From Linum tenue (Eukaryota > Streptophyta > Magnoliopsida > Malpighiales > Linaceae), in assembly GCA_946122785.1 (NCBI GenBank), contig CAMGYJ010000009.1, forward strand, positions 24,897,633 to 24,961,632: a stretch of DNA of 64,000 bases. The letters are read 5' to 3'. A program made the position numbers and the translations under genes. Below are positions 44,784 to 56,284 of the stretch, one piece after another. How positions within the stretch are numbered: the first letter of the stretch is position 1; each line of letters starts with the position of its first letter. The notes beneath the pieces were generated by a model, which had not been told where the DNA came from, searched no databases, and saw only the letters and a program-made list of their open reading frames with translations.

Positions 44784-44868
44784 ATATAGTCATCCAAAGC
44801 GGGCACATGTAGTTCGTCATCATCAACAGTTGCGCAATTCAGTGCTCAGGCTTGGAGTAGGCAACTGA

Positions 44869-45441
44869 TCATAGGATCAATCAGCATGGGAAGAGCGTAT
44901 GAGCAAATTGCATCTGCATGTTTAGTTTTCTTTTAAAGTTTTTCGCTTTGCATTTGTTTTGGCTCATGAGGCAAAGATTAGTTTGAAAATAATGAGCATT
45001 TAATTAGAGTATTTTTAGTTAGTTGACGATAATTTATTGAATTAAGCTACATAAATGCAGTTGCTTATGATTTATTAATTCAATACAAGTGTTCGTCAAT
45101 TCATATTTTTAGAAAAAATAGGTTAATTTATAAATATTTCATAGTTTATTTAAACATTTCAACTATTTAGAATAAATAAGTTGAATTCAAATCGAACTCG
45201 TGATTTTGTTGATGTGATGTGACAGTCTCGAGTAGAGCCCATGAGCTCATTAATGAGTCAAGCTAAAAAAAACATAGAATAATTTATAAATTATTTTATA
45301 GTAGCAATAAAAAATAATAATGTAGATGGATTCAAAACTGAGATCTTCAGAGTAGAGATTCAAGACTATTAATATTAGTACTAAATCTAGTGCTAACTCA
45401 TTATTAATATATATTTTACTATTAACATCGAAGAAAAATTT
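44869..45441. other. 3' flank of the split peptide gene
   Basis: AT-rich DNA without a recognised gene; it should hold the old polyadenylation region of the peptide gene. Confidence 0.4.
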
Positions 45442-45449
45442 ATGTAAAG

Positions 45450-45886
45450 TAGGGGTGGCTATACTGTCCGGTCCGGTTAAATTGACCCAAATTGATCCAG
45501 TTCAGTCTGGTTTTTTTGAAAATATAAGGACCAAAGATTGGATTGGATACAGTCCGGTCTTGATCCGGTCCGGTCCCAAATCGGTCTTGATTTTATATTG
45601 AGCTTGTGGGGATTTGAGTGGCCTAAGGCCTGAAAGGGTGAGGAGTTGGTTAAGTTTTGTACTAAGTGCAAAGGTTTGTGACCGTTTATGCAAATTATCC
45701 TTAAGTTTTGGGTGTTGAGTCTCTTATCTGGCCTTTATCCAGTTTTCGATCCGGTCCCGAACGGTTTTTTTACCTCAAATCTAAGGCCAAAGATTGGATT
45801 GGATTGTTTACTGTCTGGTCTCGGTCCGGGTTATACGGTCCGTTTTCGGGTAAAACCAAAAAATCTGGACCAAATAGCCAGCCCTA
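45450..45886. mobile_element. Non-autonomous hAT element 2 (437 bp, 8-bp TSD)
   Basis: Ends TAGGGGTGGCTA and TAGCCAGCCCTA with duplication ATGTAAAG at 45442-45449 and 45887-45894. The interior is rich in CCGGTCCGGT-type strings. No coding capacity. Confidence 0.9.
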
Positions 45887-45894
45887 ATGTAAAG

Positions 45895-46731
45895 TATGAT
45901 CATCGATTTTGATAAATCATAAAAGTCAAATATATAAAGTAGCTGACTTGTAGCACAAGGAACACCCTACCCAACCAAACCAAACTATTGCAGAGGGATT
46001 TGTTGAAGTGACGGTCAGAATTACGTAATGCCTAAATAGCCAAACCAAAGAGCAACCAGGATATGGTGCACCACTTGAATATTGGAGAACGGTTCTCCAC
46101 TCCATCCAACGACCCACAAAAGTGTTCTTTTAAATTAAATGCTCAGATATATTAGAGCAATAAATAGTGGATTATGGGGCCCACGACTTGAAAAAGTATC
46201 TGACATGTGGGCCATTTATTTTTAACAAAATAAAACTTATACATACTATTTACAAGTGGTATATGTATATTCTTGTTGAACTAATATCATATTTGTATGG
46301 AACAAAATACATATTTGTACTGAGCAAAAGTTATATTTGTACTGAACAAATATACACATTAGAATATCATATTCGTATTAAACAAAATATGATATTTGCA
46401 TTGAATAGAAAACATATTCCATATATGTGATTTCTATATTCGTAATTTTCACAACTTTTATTCAAAATAATATACCACGCATTAAAAACCATATTCTTAC
46501 TAAATATAAAACATACTGCTATTGATCACAAAACATATTTGTACAAAACCGAAATCATATTCAGCATTTTCAAGAACTTGCATTTTCTACTCTCTCTTGT
46601 GTCAGCTCTTTTTCAGTCAGTGGGCCCCAAAAAAGCAGCTTTTGTGAGCTCCTTTTCACTTGCTGACCTCACTCTCTCCTACTACTTTTTACCAACAAAT
46701 CTTGACCCTTAATGACCCATTTTTATGGACC
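45895..46731. other. AT-rich spacer
   Basis: No gene is seen. 46245-46560 contains repeated ATATTxGTA(C/T)(T/A)GAACAAAA-like strings, a degenerate short tandem repeat. Confidence 0.4.
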
Positions 46732-46739
46732 ATTGGATG

Positions 46740-47914
46740 TAGGGCTGGGAAACAGTCCGGTTCGGTTTAAACCGGACCGGATTGACCCGGTTTTTTAAAA
46801 CCGTATTGGACAAACCCATGACCGAAGACGGGATTGGATTGATACCCGGTTTTAACCAAACCGGATTGGATGCAATACGGTCCAATTCGGTTTCAACACA
46901 ATAACCGTTTGCCCCTATTCCCCTTTCAAAAACGCCGTCGTTGAATTAAAATTGAAAAAAACAAAAAATTGGAATCCTTCTCGGCTCTCTCCCCACCCAC
47001 TCAACTCAATCCCTAAATTGAGTAAATTCTGATTCTTCATCTTCCATATCCGCCGCGCTCTCTTCTTTCCCCGACCAATTTCCTCTCGATCTGCCTCTGG
47101 CGCCGGACTATTCTACGGTCGGCAGGCCGGCTTCGCCTCATCTCCAAAATCTGTCGTCGGTTCTCCCTTCTTGCATGCACAATCACCCACCGCCAGAGTC
47201 TTCGTCGTCGCCACCGCTAAGCGAACCAAGAATCATCGATGGTTGTGGCTTGTTCGGATTACTTTCTCCTCTGTTTTCCTTCTTCTCCTCTGCAATCGAC
47301 GAAGTTGATGAGCGTCTAGTTTGCGGCCTCAAATCGGAGAGGCTGGAGCCGGGAGGTGAGCTGGAGAGAGCTGCAATCGATGAAGTCGATAGGGCGATTG
47401 GTGGTAGGGAGGCGACGAGGTGAGCCAGGGAAATCTGGCGACTGGCTCATCTGGCGATTGTAGTTGCGAAAAGGGTAGATCGAGCGAGAGATGGAGCATG
47501 CAAACTATGGAGAGGCAGAAAACGAGAAGAAGAGAGGGGAGATCGTCGTCGGTCGTCTCGCCGGCCGAAGGGACAGCAGAGAGAACGGGAAGAAGATTTG
47601 AGAAGAAAATGGGAAGGAGGAGGAAGCGGCGCTGAGGCTCTGTGGGTGGGTGATAGATTTTTAGGGTTTTGTGGGCTCTGTGGGCTGTGGGCTTTGGGCT
47701 TGTGGGCTGTGGGCTGTGGGCTTTTGGGCTGTTACCCGGTTTCCGGTTAAAACCGGACCAAATTGGACCGGGACCGGGCCGGTTTTTTATCCCTACCCTC
47801 TGACTGTAAACTGGATTGGGTTACATTCTATCCGGTTTCCGGTCACAACCGGGTCGGTTTAAACTGGACAGTTTCCGGTTTGACCGAAAAACCGAGACCG
47901 GATTTCCAGCCCTA
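46740..47914. mobile_element. Non-autonomous hAT element 3 (1175 bp, 8-bp TSD) with GC-rich interior
   Basis: Ends TAGGGCTGGGAAACAG and the inverse of TAGGGCTGGAAATCC, with ATTGGATG at 46732-46739 and 47915-47922. Arms carry CCGGTTTAAACCGG-type strings. The interior, 46970-47650, has different composition and open frames (47175-47423 and others) without a known match. It may be host DNA picked up by the element. Confidence 0.9.
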
Positions 47915-48040
47915 ATTGGATGTAAGATGGAGAACCATTGGTGCACCATATCTAAATTCACCAAAGAGGGAATAAAGATCTATTTTGTCCGAGATTTCAC
48001 TCCGCACAAATTCCTAAGACTCTGCAATTCTAGTCTACGC

Positions 48041-48918
48041 TAGGGGTGGCAGAACGGTTTTCGGTTAGCAGTTAACCGGACGGTTTTGACCAAACCGATC
48101 GGTTTTCAGCTAACCGAAAAACCGATTCTGAATGCATCGGTCGGTTGGCGGTAGGGAAAGGAAGGGGTTCGGCTAGCCGACTAACCGGGGTTGGAAACCG
48201 GCGGTTAACCGGCTAACCGATCTCTTCCCTTTCCCAAAAAACGATCGCGCTTCAGTCCCCCACTAACCCTAATCTGTCGACTCCCTCTGCCTTCCTCCTC
48301 CCAATTCCCAAATCCATCTCCTGGCCGCTCACGATTAGACATCAGTACCCTTCCCCCTTCTCGCGCAGCGACGCAGGCGCTCCACACCTCCACCTCGTCG
48401 CTCCGCCACCTCCACCATCGTCGACGTTCCACCAGCGGACAGCAGCAGCCAGGCAACAACCCGGCACCCGCCGCCTACACGAGAGAAGAAGAAGAGGTTT
48501 GGTCTGCGTAAAAGAGAGAGGAGAGAAGAGGAAGAAGATAAGGGAAGTTCTGATTTTTTTTCTTTGTTTCTGCGTAAAAGAGAGAGGAGAGAAGAGGAAG
48601 AAGATAAGGAAAGTGTGGCTACGATTTTCTCTTTATTTCTTTCAATTTTTTTTTAATTTTTTAATCTTATCTAATAATAGGTCGGTTTTTGGCGGTTACC
48701 GGTCGGTTAGGCAGTTAAACCGAACCAACCTTCACATTTTCGGTTGCCCCGGTTAAACCACACCTAAACCAAAAACCGGCCGGTCGGTTTGTGGCTAACC
48801 GGGACTGCTGGGAGCCTGGGACGATCAGTCGACGATAGCGATTGGTCATGTCTCAGTTTAACCGAAAACTGAGATTTCGGTTTTCGGTTAAACCGAAACC
48901 GACCGGCTGCCACTCCTA
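48041..48918. mobile_element. Non-autonomous hAT element 4 (878 bp, 8-bp TSD)
   Basis: Ends TAGGGGTGGCAG and CTGCCACTCCTA with duplication GTCTACGC at 48033-48040 and 48919-48926. Arms are rich in CGGTTAACCG and CGGTTTTCGGTTA. The interior has a 63-64-bp direct repeat (GCGTAAAAGAGAGAGGAGAG at 48507 and 48571). Confidence 0.9.
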
Positions 48919-48926
48919 GTCTACGC

Positions 48927-49742
48927 TATGCTCTTTCCGAGAAAGTCGTCTTTAGGTTCCCTCTTCATAGGACTACTACAGCTGCTCACATGACATGCAT
49001 ATATGTCCTTTGACCTGTTGTTTTTTCCCCCTCTTTTCACATTCATCCCTCCGCCGACCTTCCGCTTTACAGGCCGCTAGCAGCGTAACAGCTGGGGAGT
49101 AACAACAATAGATTTCAATATCCTTATTATTATAAATGTGGAGAGCAAGCTAGCTAGCTAGCTGCTGATCATTGTATATTCATCTTTTCTTCTTCACTTC
49201 TGATAAACCCTAAAGTAAGGGAATGCTAACAGAGAGACATAGCACCGTGGGTTTCGTCAGCTGACATTGCGACTTCCCGACCATTTATATCAAATTGAAG
49301 GCATCACGAGTTAAGGATCATTGGGCGAGCTAATTTAGCACCAACAAACAAAATGTCCCTACTTATCTTTTGTGTGTTGTTTGAAGGTAGGTTGTGCGGC
49401 CGGAGGGCGGTTTGTGGAGCCCCGTTGTGCTACGGTCCCGACAATGCATCCATCCATCCCTCCAACACAAACACAGACATATTATTATGGTCTCCCATAC
49501 CCCATTTTCTTATTCATATCTTGCAAGCTCCTTTGCTCTTATACTTCACTATTATGCATGGAACCGCAAAAATATAAGATGGATGAAACCCACATTCATG
49601 CATGAAGTGATAGAGCTAGAGCCAGGGTAGCTGGCTATAGCCATAGGACGACCATGCTATCGTAATTTCTACTTGATTATTGCATTGTCCATCACCATGT
49701 TTCCCTTCAAACTAAACCATATCTATAAAATAATAGGCAACT
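48927..49742. other. Spacer without a recognised gene
   Basis: Short frames near 49353-49630 overlap in three phases and match nothing. A run of TAGC tetramers lies at 49150. Confidence 0.4.
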
Positions 49743-49747
49743 TCACG

Positions 49748-50040
49748 TGTCACGACTGTTTCTCTACGAATCGGAAATAGGAGGATTCGACAATGCAAGA
49801 AAACAAAAGCGCACACACGACGCGCAATTTACGTGGTTCACTAACACAATCTGTGTTAGCTAGTCCACGGGCAGGAGTGAGCCAGTTTCACTATACTTCA
49901 AGTAGATACAGATTACAGAGGAGTATGAGAAGTATTATATAATAGTACTTCTCTTAGGTCTAACTCTAATCCAATATGTTAAAGGAAACCCGTGACTTCC
50001 AGTCGTAGCGGCTGATCATTCGATTCAAGTCACATCAACA
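49748..50040 (-). mobile_element. Solo LTR related to the 39855-44783 copia element
   Basis: The segment shares TTTACGTGGTTCACTAACAC, TGTGTTAGCTAGTCCACGGG, CAGATTACAGAGGAGTATGA and GTCGTAGCGGCTGAT with the complete element's LTR. It begins TGTCACGACTG and ends CACATCAACA. Flanks are TCACG and TCACA, a 5-bp duplication with one change. It is shorter and more diverged, so it is an older insertion reduced to one LTR by recombination. Confidence 0.85.
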
Positions 50041-50455
50041 TCACAAATCATGATAGAGACTAATGTATGCTGCAAAAAATATCTGAGGCTTACTTCTATG
50101 CAGTAATCCCATTGAGACCAGGGTCAGCGACATTTTATGTTCATGTGTTTGGATGTTTTAACAAATAGGTTTATGTACCATGCGAACTTCATTTGTAAAA
50201 ACAAGTTTGGGTTGAGTTGTCCGCGTGTTCAGTTAAAAACATAAACACAGAAGTTGTGTATGAGCTAGTTACTATAATGGGGTAGACCTGTGCTAACTGC
50301 TAAGTATGCATATTTTTGGTGACTCACATGTTATTCATGTGTACATGCTCGAAATTCATTTCTAAACTTGTAGTGTAGTCTATATAATCAATCTGACTCT
50401 GATAGGTCACAGATGATGTATTCGTTGTGAAGAAATGGAAGGGGATGTCAGATTT

Positions 50456-51605
50456 AGGAAAAAATCCCACTGTACACATGTTTTTAAAAAAAATTCTCAG
50501 AATACACATGTTATGAAAAAAATTCCCAATCTACGCATGTTTGGGCCTTCACCGCGTCTGTCTAAGGCGGTGATTGCTTCACCGCGTTAAAGAAGAGCGG
50601 TGAGTGCATCACCGCGTTAGAGAAACACGGTGATTGCATCACCGCTGTAGAGGAAGGCGGTGATTGCATCACCGTGTTAGAGGAAAACGGTGAAGGCCTG
50701 ACCTGCGTCAAATCTTTAAAAAAACGTAATTTTGTGCTCGGTTATCCGATCGTGATGAAATTTTTTTTGATTCCGCATAATTTTTCGAGATCTTGCAAGC
50801 CGCAAACCGCCATTTGGACCCCCCTTCGTCCCGAAAAAACGTCGTTTGCTACCCCGAACGAGCCTTTTTTCTATTTCGTCAAACTTTGAACGATCATAAC
50901 TTTGTGCTCCACAATCCGAAAATTATGAATTTTTTTTTATTTTGCATAACTTTTTGAGGACTACAATTTTTAGTAGGAGAGAATTTTCAAAAAATGAATT
51001 ATTTTGGATATACGGGCCTTTGGGAATAAGTTTACCTTCTCTTTTCAGGAATCCAAGTACATTCCGAAATTATGTCTATGATAAAAATTGTAGTCCTCAA
51101 AAAGTTATGCAAAATCAAAAAAAAAATTCATGATTTTCGGATTGTGGAGCACAAAGTTATGATCGTTCAAAGTTTGACGAAATCGAAAAAGGCTCGTTCG
51201 GGGTAGCAAACGACGTTTTTTCGGGACGAAGGGGTGGCCAAACCGCCGCCAAAGTTTGCGGCTTGCAAGATCTCAAAAAATTATGCGGAATCAAAAAAAA
51301 TTTCATCACGATCGGATAACCGAGCACAAAATTACGTTTTTTTAAAGATTTGACGCAGGTCAGGCCTTCACCGTTTTCCTCTAACACGGTGATGCAATCA
51401 CCGCCTTCCTCTACAGCGGTGATGCAATCACCGTGTTTCTCTAACGCGGTGATGCACTCACCGCTCTTCTTCAACGCGGTGAAGCAATCACCGCGTTAGT
51501 CTGACGCGGTGAAGGCCCAAACATGCGTAGATTGGGAATTTTTTTCATAACATGTGTATTTTGAGAATTTTTTTTAAAAACATGTGTATAGTGGGATTTT
51601 TTCCT
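50456..51605. mobile_element. Giant foldback element: inverted arms of about 520 bp, 109-base loop
   Basis: Left arm 50456-50972 is the near-exact reverse complement of 51082-51605. Ends AGGAAAAAATCCCA and its inverse are flanked by CAGATTT at 50449-50455 and 51606-51612. Each arm carries five 30-31-base units of the form TCACCGC-GTTAGAG-GCGGTGATTGCA, each itself an inverted repeat. Mirror-image frames in the two arms (50674-50889 on plus, 51474-51157 on minus) are a by-product of the symmetry. The transcript would fold into a very long hairpin. The superfamily is uncertain. Confidence 0.85.
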
Positions 51606-51696
51606 CAGATTTAAGTGTATAGATTGAAGTTTTTAATGTAAAGAAGTATCGTGCGTGATCCACAACATTAATTATAATATATAATAATAATAATAT

Positions 51697-54028
51697 AATA
51701 TATAAAAGCTTAGGTTGAGAGTTATTATTCATTAGTGACTTTCACACTCCTTCAAGTGCAAGTGGGGAACCCCAAACACATTAATTAATTAATATATAAA
51801 ACCTTAGGTTGTGAGTTACTATTCATTAGTAGCTCTCACACTCATCCAAGTGCAAGTGGGGAAGTTCCAAGTTGTTTCTTTTACCCCACTTTCCATTCTA
51901 CAACCTTTGTGTTTAGCTATTGTTCTCTAGGTTTACATCTATTGAACCCAAACACAAGGGTATTCTAACTTGAACCCAAGGCTGCTACCACGAGTTTTGT
52001 ATCGGGACCGAGTTTCATCCACTTTAGTGTTTTTTCTTTCTCCTTTTCCTTTTTGTTGAGCATCATCACATGTTGAACCTCAAACACAAATCATAGCATT
52101 TTCGCACCATTTCGCAACATAGCTCGAGACACTATCGGTGGAATCCTGAGTTGTCCTCTTCCACCGTTTGCCATGGCCGTAATCAAAGATCCATACTAGA
52201 TATGCTCTGCCCAATCCTCAACATCGCTCACCAATTCACAACTTTCTCCAAACACTGTCAGCGGAATCCTAAGTCGTCCCCTTCACCGTTTCCCAATGCC
52301 GCTACATAAAATTCATACCAGATCTGCTCAATGTTGGCGAGTTTTGTATCGGGACGGAGTTTCGCCCGCTTTATTGTTATTTTTCTTTCGCCTTTTCCTT
52401 TTTGTTGAGTATCATCACAATTGAACCCAAATCCATGGGTATCCAACCTAATTCGATTCGGTGAAAGTGACTTGAAACTGACTTTAGTATTTATGAATTT
52501 CTCCTTTTTCTTTTGGTTGGGAAGACAATTGAACCCGAATCTAAGTTATTAACGAGTGTTGTATTGTGAGCGAGTTTTATCCGCTTTTGTAGTTGGCGGG
52601 AAGGACCAAGTGTTAATTTATTAAAAAATTGGTCAAAGCGAGTGGAACACGTTGTTGACCAGTTTTAGATCGAAAGCGAGTTTTGTATGCTTTAATGTTT
52701 TTTATTTATTGATCATTTTCTATTTTGTTGAGAACAACAATTGAACTCTGACCCATTGTTGACGAGTTTCGTATCGAGAGCGAGTTTTATCCTCTTTTGT
52801 TATTGACAGGTTGGGTAAATTGTGACTATGTTAAAACTGGGTTGACCTGGTCAAAGCGAGTTGAACGCAGTGTTGAGAGTTTAGAGTCGTGGGTGAGTTT
52901 TATCCACTTAAATATTTTTTTACCTTTTATCTTTTGATTGACAATTGAGTCCAAATGCATGAGTATCCAATTTAATTCGACCCGACCAAAGCGACTTGAA
53001 CCCGGTGTTTACAAGCTTTTGGCGTGAGCGAGTTTTATCTATTTTTGTAATTGGTGGGATGTGTTAGGTGTGAATTTTCTCAAATCTCAGTTCAACCAGG
53101 TCAAAGCGAGTTGAACATGGTGTTGACGAATTTTGAGTCGGTAGCGAGTTTTACCTTTAGTGTTTTTCATTTCGCCTTTTCCTTTTGTTTGAGAAAGACA
53201 TTTAAACCCAAATCTATGAGCATCCAACCTAATTTGACCAGATCAATGCGAGTTGAAACTTCTCAAACCTGCAATCAGTCCCGAAATTCCATAAAGGAGA
53301 ACTACGATTACCTCAAACCCAGAAAAAAAGGAGTATGCCTATGTTTGGCCCGAATTTTAGAAGTTTTATGTTTCAAAAGGTGAAGGCAAGCCAAACAGCT
53401 TTAAAGTTTCGCTTTTTAAAAAGATGAAGTTTTTCATAATTTAAAAGTAGAAGCTCCGATTTGAAAATACAAAATTGTTCTTACCATATATTATTCTTTT
53501 TCTAGAAAATAATTTTCTTTCGTTTATATCACTGTAAAAAATAAATTGATAATAGTATTTAATATGAAATAAATCTAACATGATCCATTTTAAACAATTT
53601 TTTATTTTTAGAATTTGTATTCATATTTTATGTTAGAATTATTTTTTTAATAATTTACATGACCTCTTATATTAGAAAGTAATTCTGATAGTTTTGCAAC
53701 TAAACACTCAACTGTTTTTTTCAATACTTCTTGAAAAAATTCAGTGAACCTGCTTCATTCTGCAATAGTTACAGCAGGATCAACTACTAGTCATACAAAT
53801 TGAAACAATAGCGTCATGAGAGAAGTTTAAACATAAATAATCTATTCAACGACCCTTCTACCTTATGCAAGTTCATCGACCATATGCTATTGTAAATAAA
53901 AAACTTATGAAAAGAATGATTAAGAATGAAATAAGATTACTTTCACTTTTGGGTCAACATTAAAAATATTACTCTTTAAAATATTTATTTTTTTATACGC
54001 GAAGCGGTAGTGAGCGGGGTTTTGCTAG
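51697..54028 (+). mobile_element. Non-autonomous Helitron array, first unit(s)
   Basis: The start block TAATATATAAAAGCTTAGG is at about 51697 and again at about 51789 (TAATATATAAAACCTTAGG). It is followed each time by GTTA(C/T)TATTCATTAGT and CAAGTGCAAGTGGGGAA. The unit ends at 54025-54028 with CGCGAAGCGGTAGTGAGCG, GGGTTTTG and CTAG, then T. The first start is cut off after about 90 bp by the second. Between lies a degenerate tandem array (about 51950-53260) of roughly 90-100-bp units containing GCGAGTTTTATCCGCTTT and TTTCGCCTTTTCCTTTTTG. Confidence 0.7.
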
Positions 54029-54681
54029 TTAATTATAAATTAATATATAAAAGCCTAGATTGTGAGTTACTATTCATTAGTAGCTCTCACACTCCTCCAA
54101 GTGCAAGTGGGGAAGTTACAAGCTCTTCTTTTACCCCCCTCTCCATTCTATAACATTTGTGTTTAGTTATTGTTCGCTAGGCTTTCTTCCATGATTTTTT
54201 CCACAAATCATCGCCTTTCTGTTTTGTTATTGTTCACTAGGTTTTCATCTATAACTTTTTGTACAAATCATCGCCTTTGTGTTTAGTTATTATTCGATAG
54301 GTTTTCGTCTATGGTTTTTTGCACAAATCATCGCCTTGGCCCACCATTTTGCAGCCATCTTGAAAACTGTCGGCGGAATCCTAATGCCCCGTTTAGTATT
54401 CATTCTGTTTTTTGTTTTCTGGACAACAGAAAAGGGAATTTAAAGAAAAGGAATCTGTCATTTCCTGGGAAACAAAATCTGAAGAAAACTTGTTTAGCTG
54501 AGAATTTAGAGAGTTCTGAAAATGAAACCTGGAAATGAAAAATTGTTTAGATACAGTTATTACAAACTGATTTCTGTTTTCAATGGCAATCTTGTTTTAA
54601 ACAAATAAACAAAATACTACTACATCAACCAAATATTTTAAGAAGTACAACTACAATAACAAATATAAATAAGTGAAAACA

Positions 54682-56018
54682 TCAAATAACTCCTGCTTGA
54701 AAGTCATTCCACAACTTGTCTGCTATTTCATCACGTCGAATTTCCATTGCCCGAGTTTGAGTTGAACTGACATCATACACTTCAGTTTGTTGTACTCCCT
54801 GGACTTCTACATCACACTGTTGGTATTCGTCAAACAAGACGTCTTCATCACAATGGATCTTGATGAAGTTATGTAGCACACAAGTAGATATAACAATTTG
54901 CGCTTGCTTCTTGAATGGGAAGCAAGGCATATGTTTTAGAATTGGAAACCTAGCTTTCAAAACTCCAAAACAACGCTCAATAACGTTGCGTAGGGACGAA
55001 TGGTAAAAGTTAAACAATTGTTTACGATTTTTTGGGCCACCTGCACGGTTAATCTCTTGGAAATGAGAAGATTCTCTTGTCCGGTAGGGTGCTAAAAATC
55101 CCGGCATGTTTGAATATCCAGAATCAACAACATAATATTTACCTGGAAATTTTTTAGAAGTCAATTAGTTATCCACTAAATTTGCGATCTATATAGATAT
55201 TAAAAATTATTCATTACATACCTCGCGGCGGCATTGGAAATTTATTCTCTGGATTAGAAACTGTTTCCAGCAAGAATCCTAGAATCATTTGCCGTGCCCT
55301 CCCAACCTGCCATTACATAGGTGAAAAGCATGTCGAAAGAACATGCAGCCATCACATTCTGAGTAGTTGTTGTCTTTCGTCCTCGGAAAGGTATTTGCTC
55401 GCCGGTTGGAATAGATGCATCAATATGCACTCCATCTATTGCCCCAATACAGCTCTAAGTTACAAAATAGATAATGTTAGATGAACATGATATAAAATTG
55501 TTGAACCAACTATAAAGGAAAGTAACTTAATTTACCTCGAAATATGGTTCATATTTTGAACCAACTATTTTTTCAGGAACTTTATCGAAATTTGGGGGAA
55601 CAATGTACTTGTTTGAAAGCTTCACCACTACTTTCAATACTTTACCGAAGTACTTAGAGATGGTGGTTGTAGAGTGCTGAAACCTTTCAGCACCATCTCG
55701 AAAGTCAATGGCATGACCTAAAGTTCGTAGGAAGATTGCCACTTGTTCTTCAACAATGACTCTCTTGGTAGATTCCAACAATCCTTGTTGTTTCAATTCA
55801 TCGCATAAAGCAATAAATGTTTCTTTATCAGTTCGTAGTTCTTCATATATCCTAATCGGATGACCACGCAAAAGTTCTTGAACCCATTGATGTCCTGGCA
55901 ATTTCGAGTTTCTACATGGTTCTTTAGGCAAATTCAATCTCTCATTCTCCAACAATGCCAAATATATTATCAGATTTCTATGCATCTCATCATCAGAATC
56001 TGTATCAGAACTTGCCAT
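54682..56018 (-). pseudogene. PIF/Harbinger transposase (HARBI1/DDE_Tnp_4 type), frame break in exon 2
   Basis: Exons 56018-55536, 55454-55222 and 55142-54682 with GT-AG introns. The DDE nuclease is visible: CIGAIDGVHIDA (first Asp), AGWEGTANDSRIL (second Asp) and YYVVDSGYSNMPGFLAPYR (third-residue region), then NVIERCFGVLKARFPIL and TCVLHNFI. One extra base after NDSRIL shifts the frame; the expected LETVSNPENKFPMPPR follows in the next phase. The transposase would cut and paste the element with ORF1 help. All three catalytic positions remain, so the damage is slight. Confidence 0.85.
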
Positions 56019-56284
56019 TCCGTTTCTGCATAGATAATATATTGGAATTAGAAAATGCACAAACAAACTTCAAATACATAATACTTGTTCAAACAAACAC
56101 TTGAACAAACTTAATCCAAAATACAATCATCACATAACCCTGTTTAGTAACCATAAAATGGCCACAGATACATGAAATAAACAAAGCTCCATAAAACATA
56201 CAGCAAACGTAAATACTCAAACTTGAACTCTAAAACACATCATCATCAAGTGAAGCCCTCTTTTCAAGCAAACCTTAGCAAACA

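Larger units (their letters stand above)
39365..44868 (+). pseudogene. Multi-copy IDA/PIP-like peptide precursor, split by a copia element
   Basis: An intronless prepropeptide gene. Residues 11-29 form a signal peptide. Three tandem units follow: residues 45-82, 83-121 and 122-160. Each has DxQNDHPxRSLRKG, a basic processing-like site, then a core: FVVPSGPSHRSN, LVIPSGPSRRHN and FVMPSGPSRRHN. The cores match the IDA-LIKE pattern (PPSxPSxRHN) and the SGPS of PIP peptides. The 5' part ends at residue 163, where a copia element entered; the visible frame then gains two codons from the LTR and stops at 39860-39862. Past the 5-bp duplication (44784-44788) the original frame goes on 26 codons from 39854/44789 to TGA at 44866-44868, starting a weak fourth unit (SHPKRAH) and ending in LGVGN. 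The three units remain encoded, so a shorter precursor may still be made. Confidence 0.8.

Noticed and set aside
47175..47635. Open frames inside hAT element 3
   Set aside because: They lie within a transposon, in several phases, with no known domain.
51157..51474. 105-codon frame with repeated CITALE-like units
   Set aside because: It lies in one arm of the giant hairpin and has a mirror frame in the other arm; it is explained by the repeat, not by a gene.
50500..51560. CRISPR-like array of short regularly spaced repeats
   Set aside because: The 30-base units are contiguous inverted repeats in a eukaryotic transposon, without unique spacers or cas genes.
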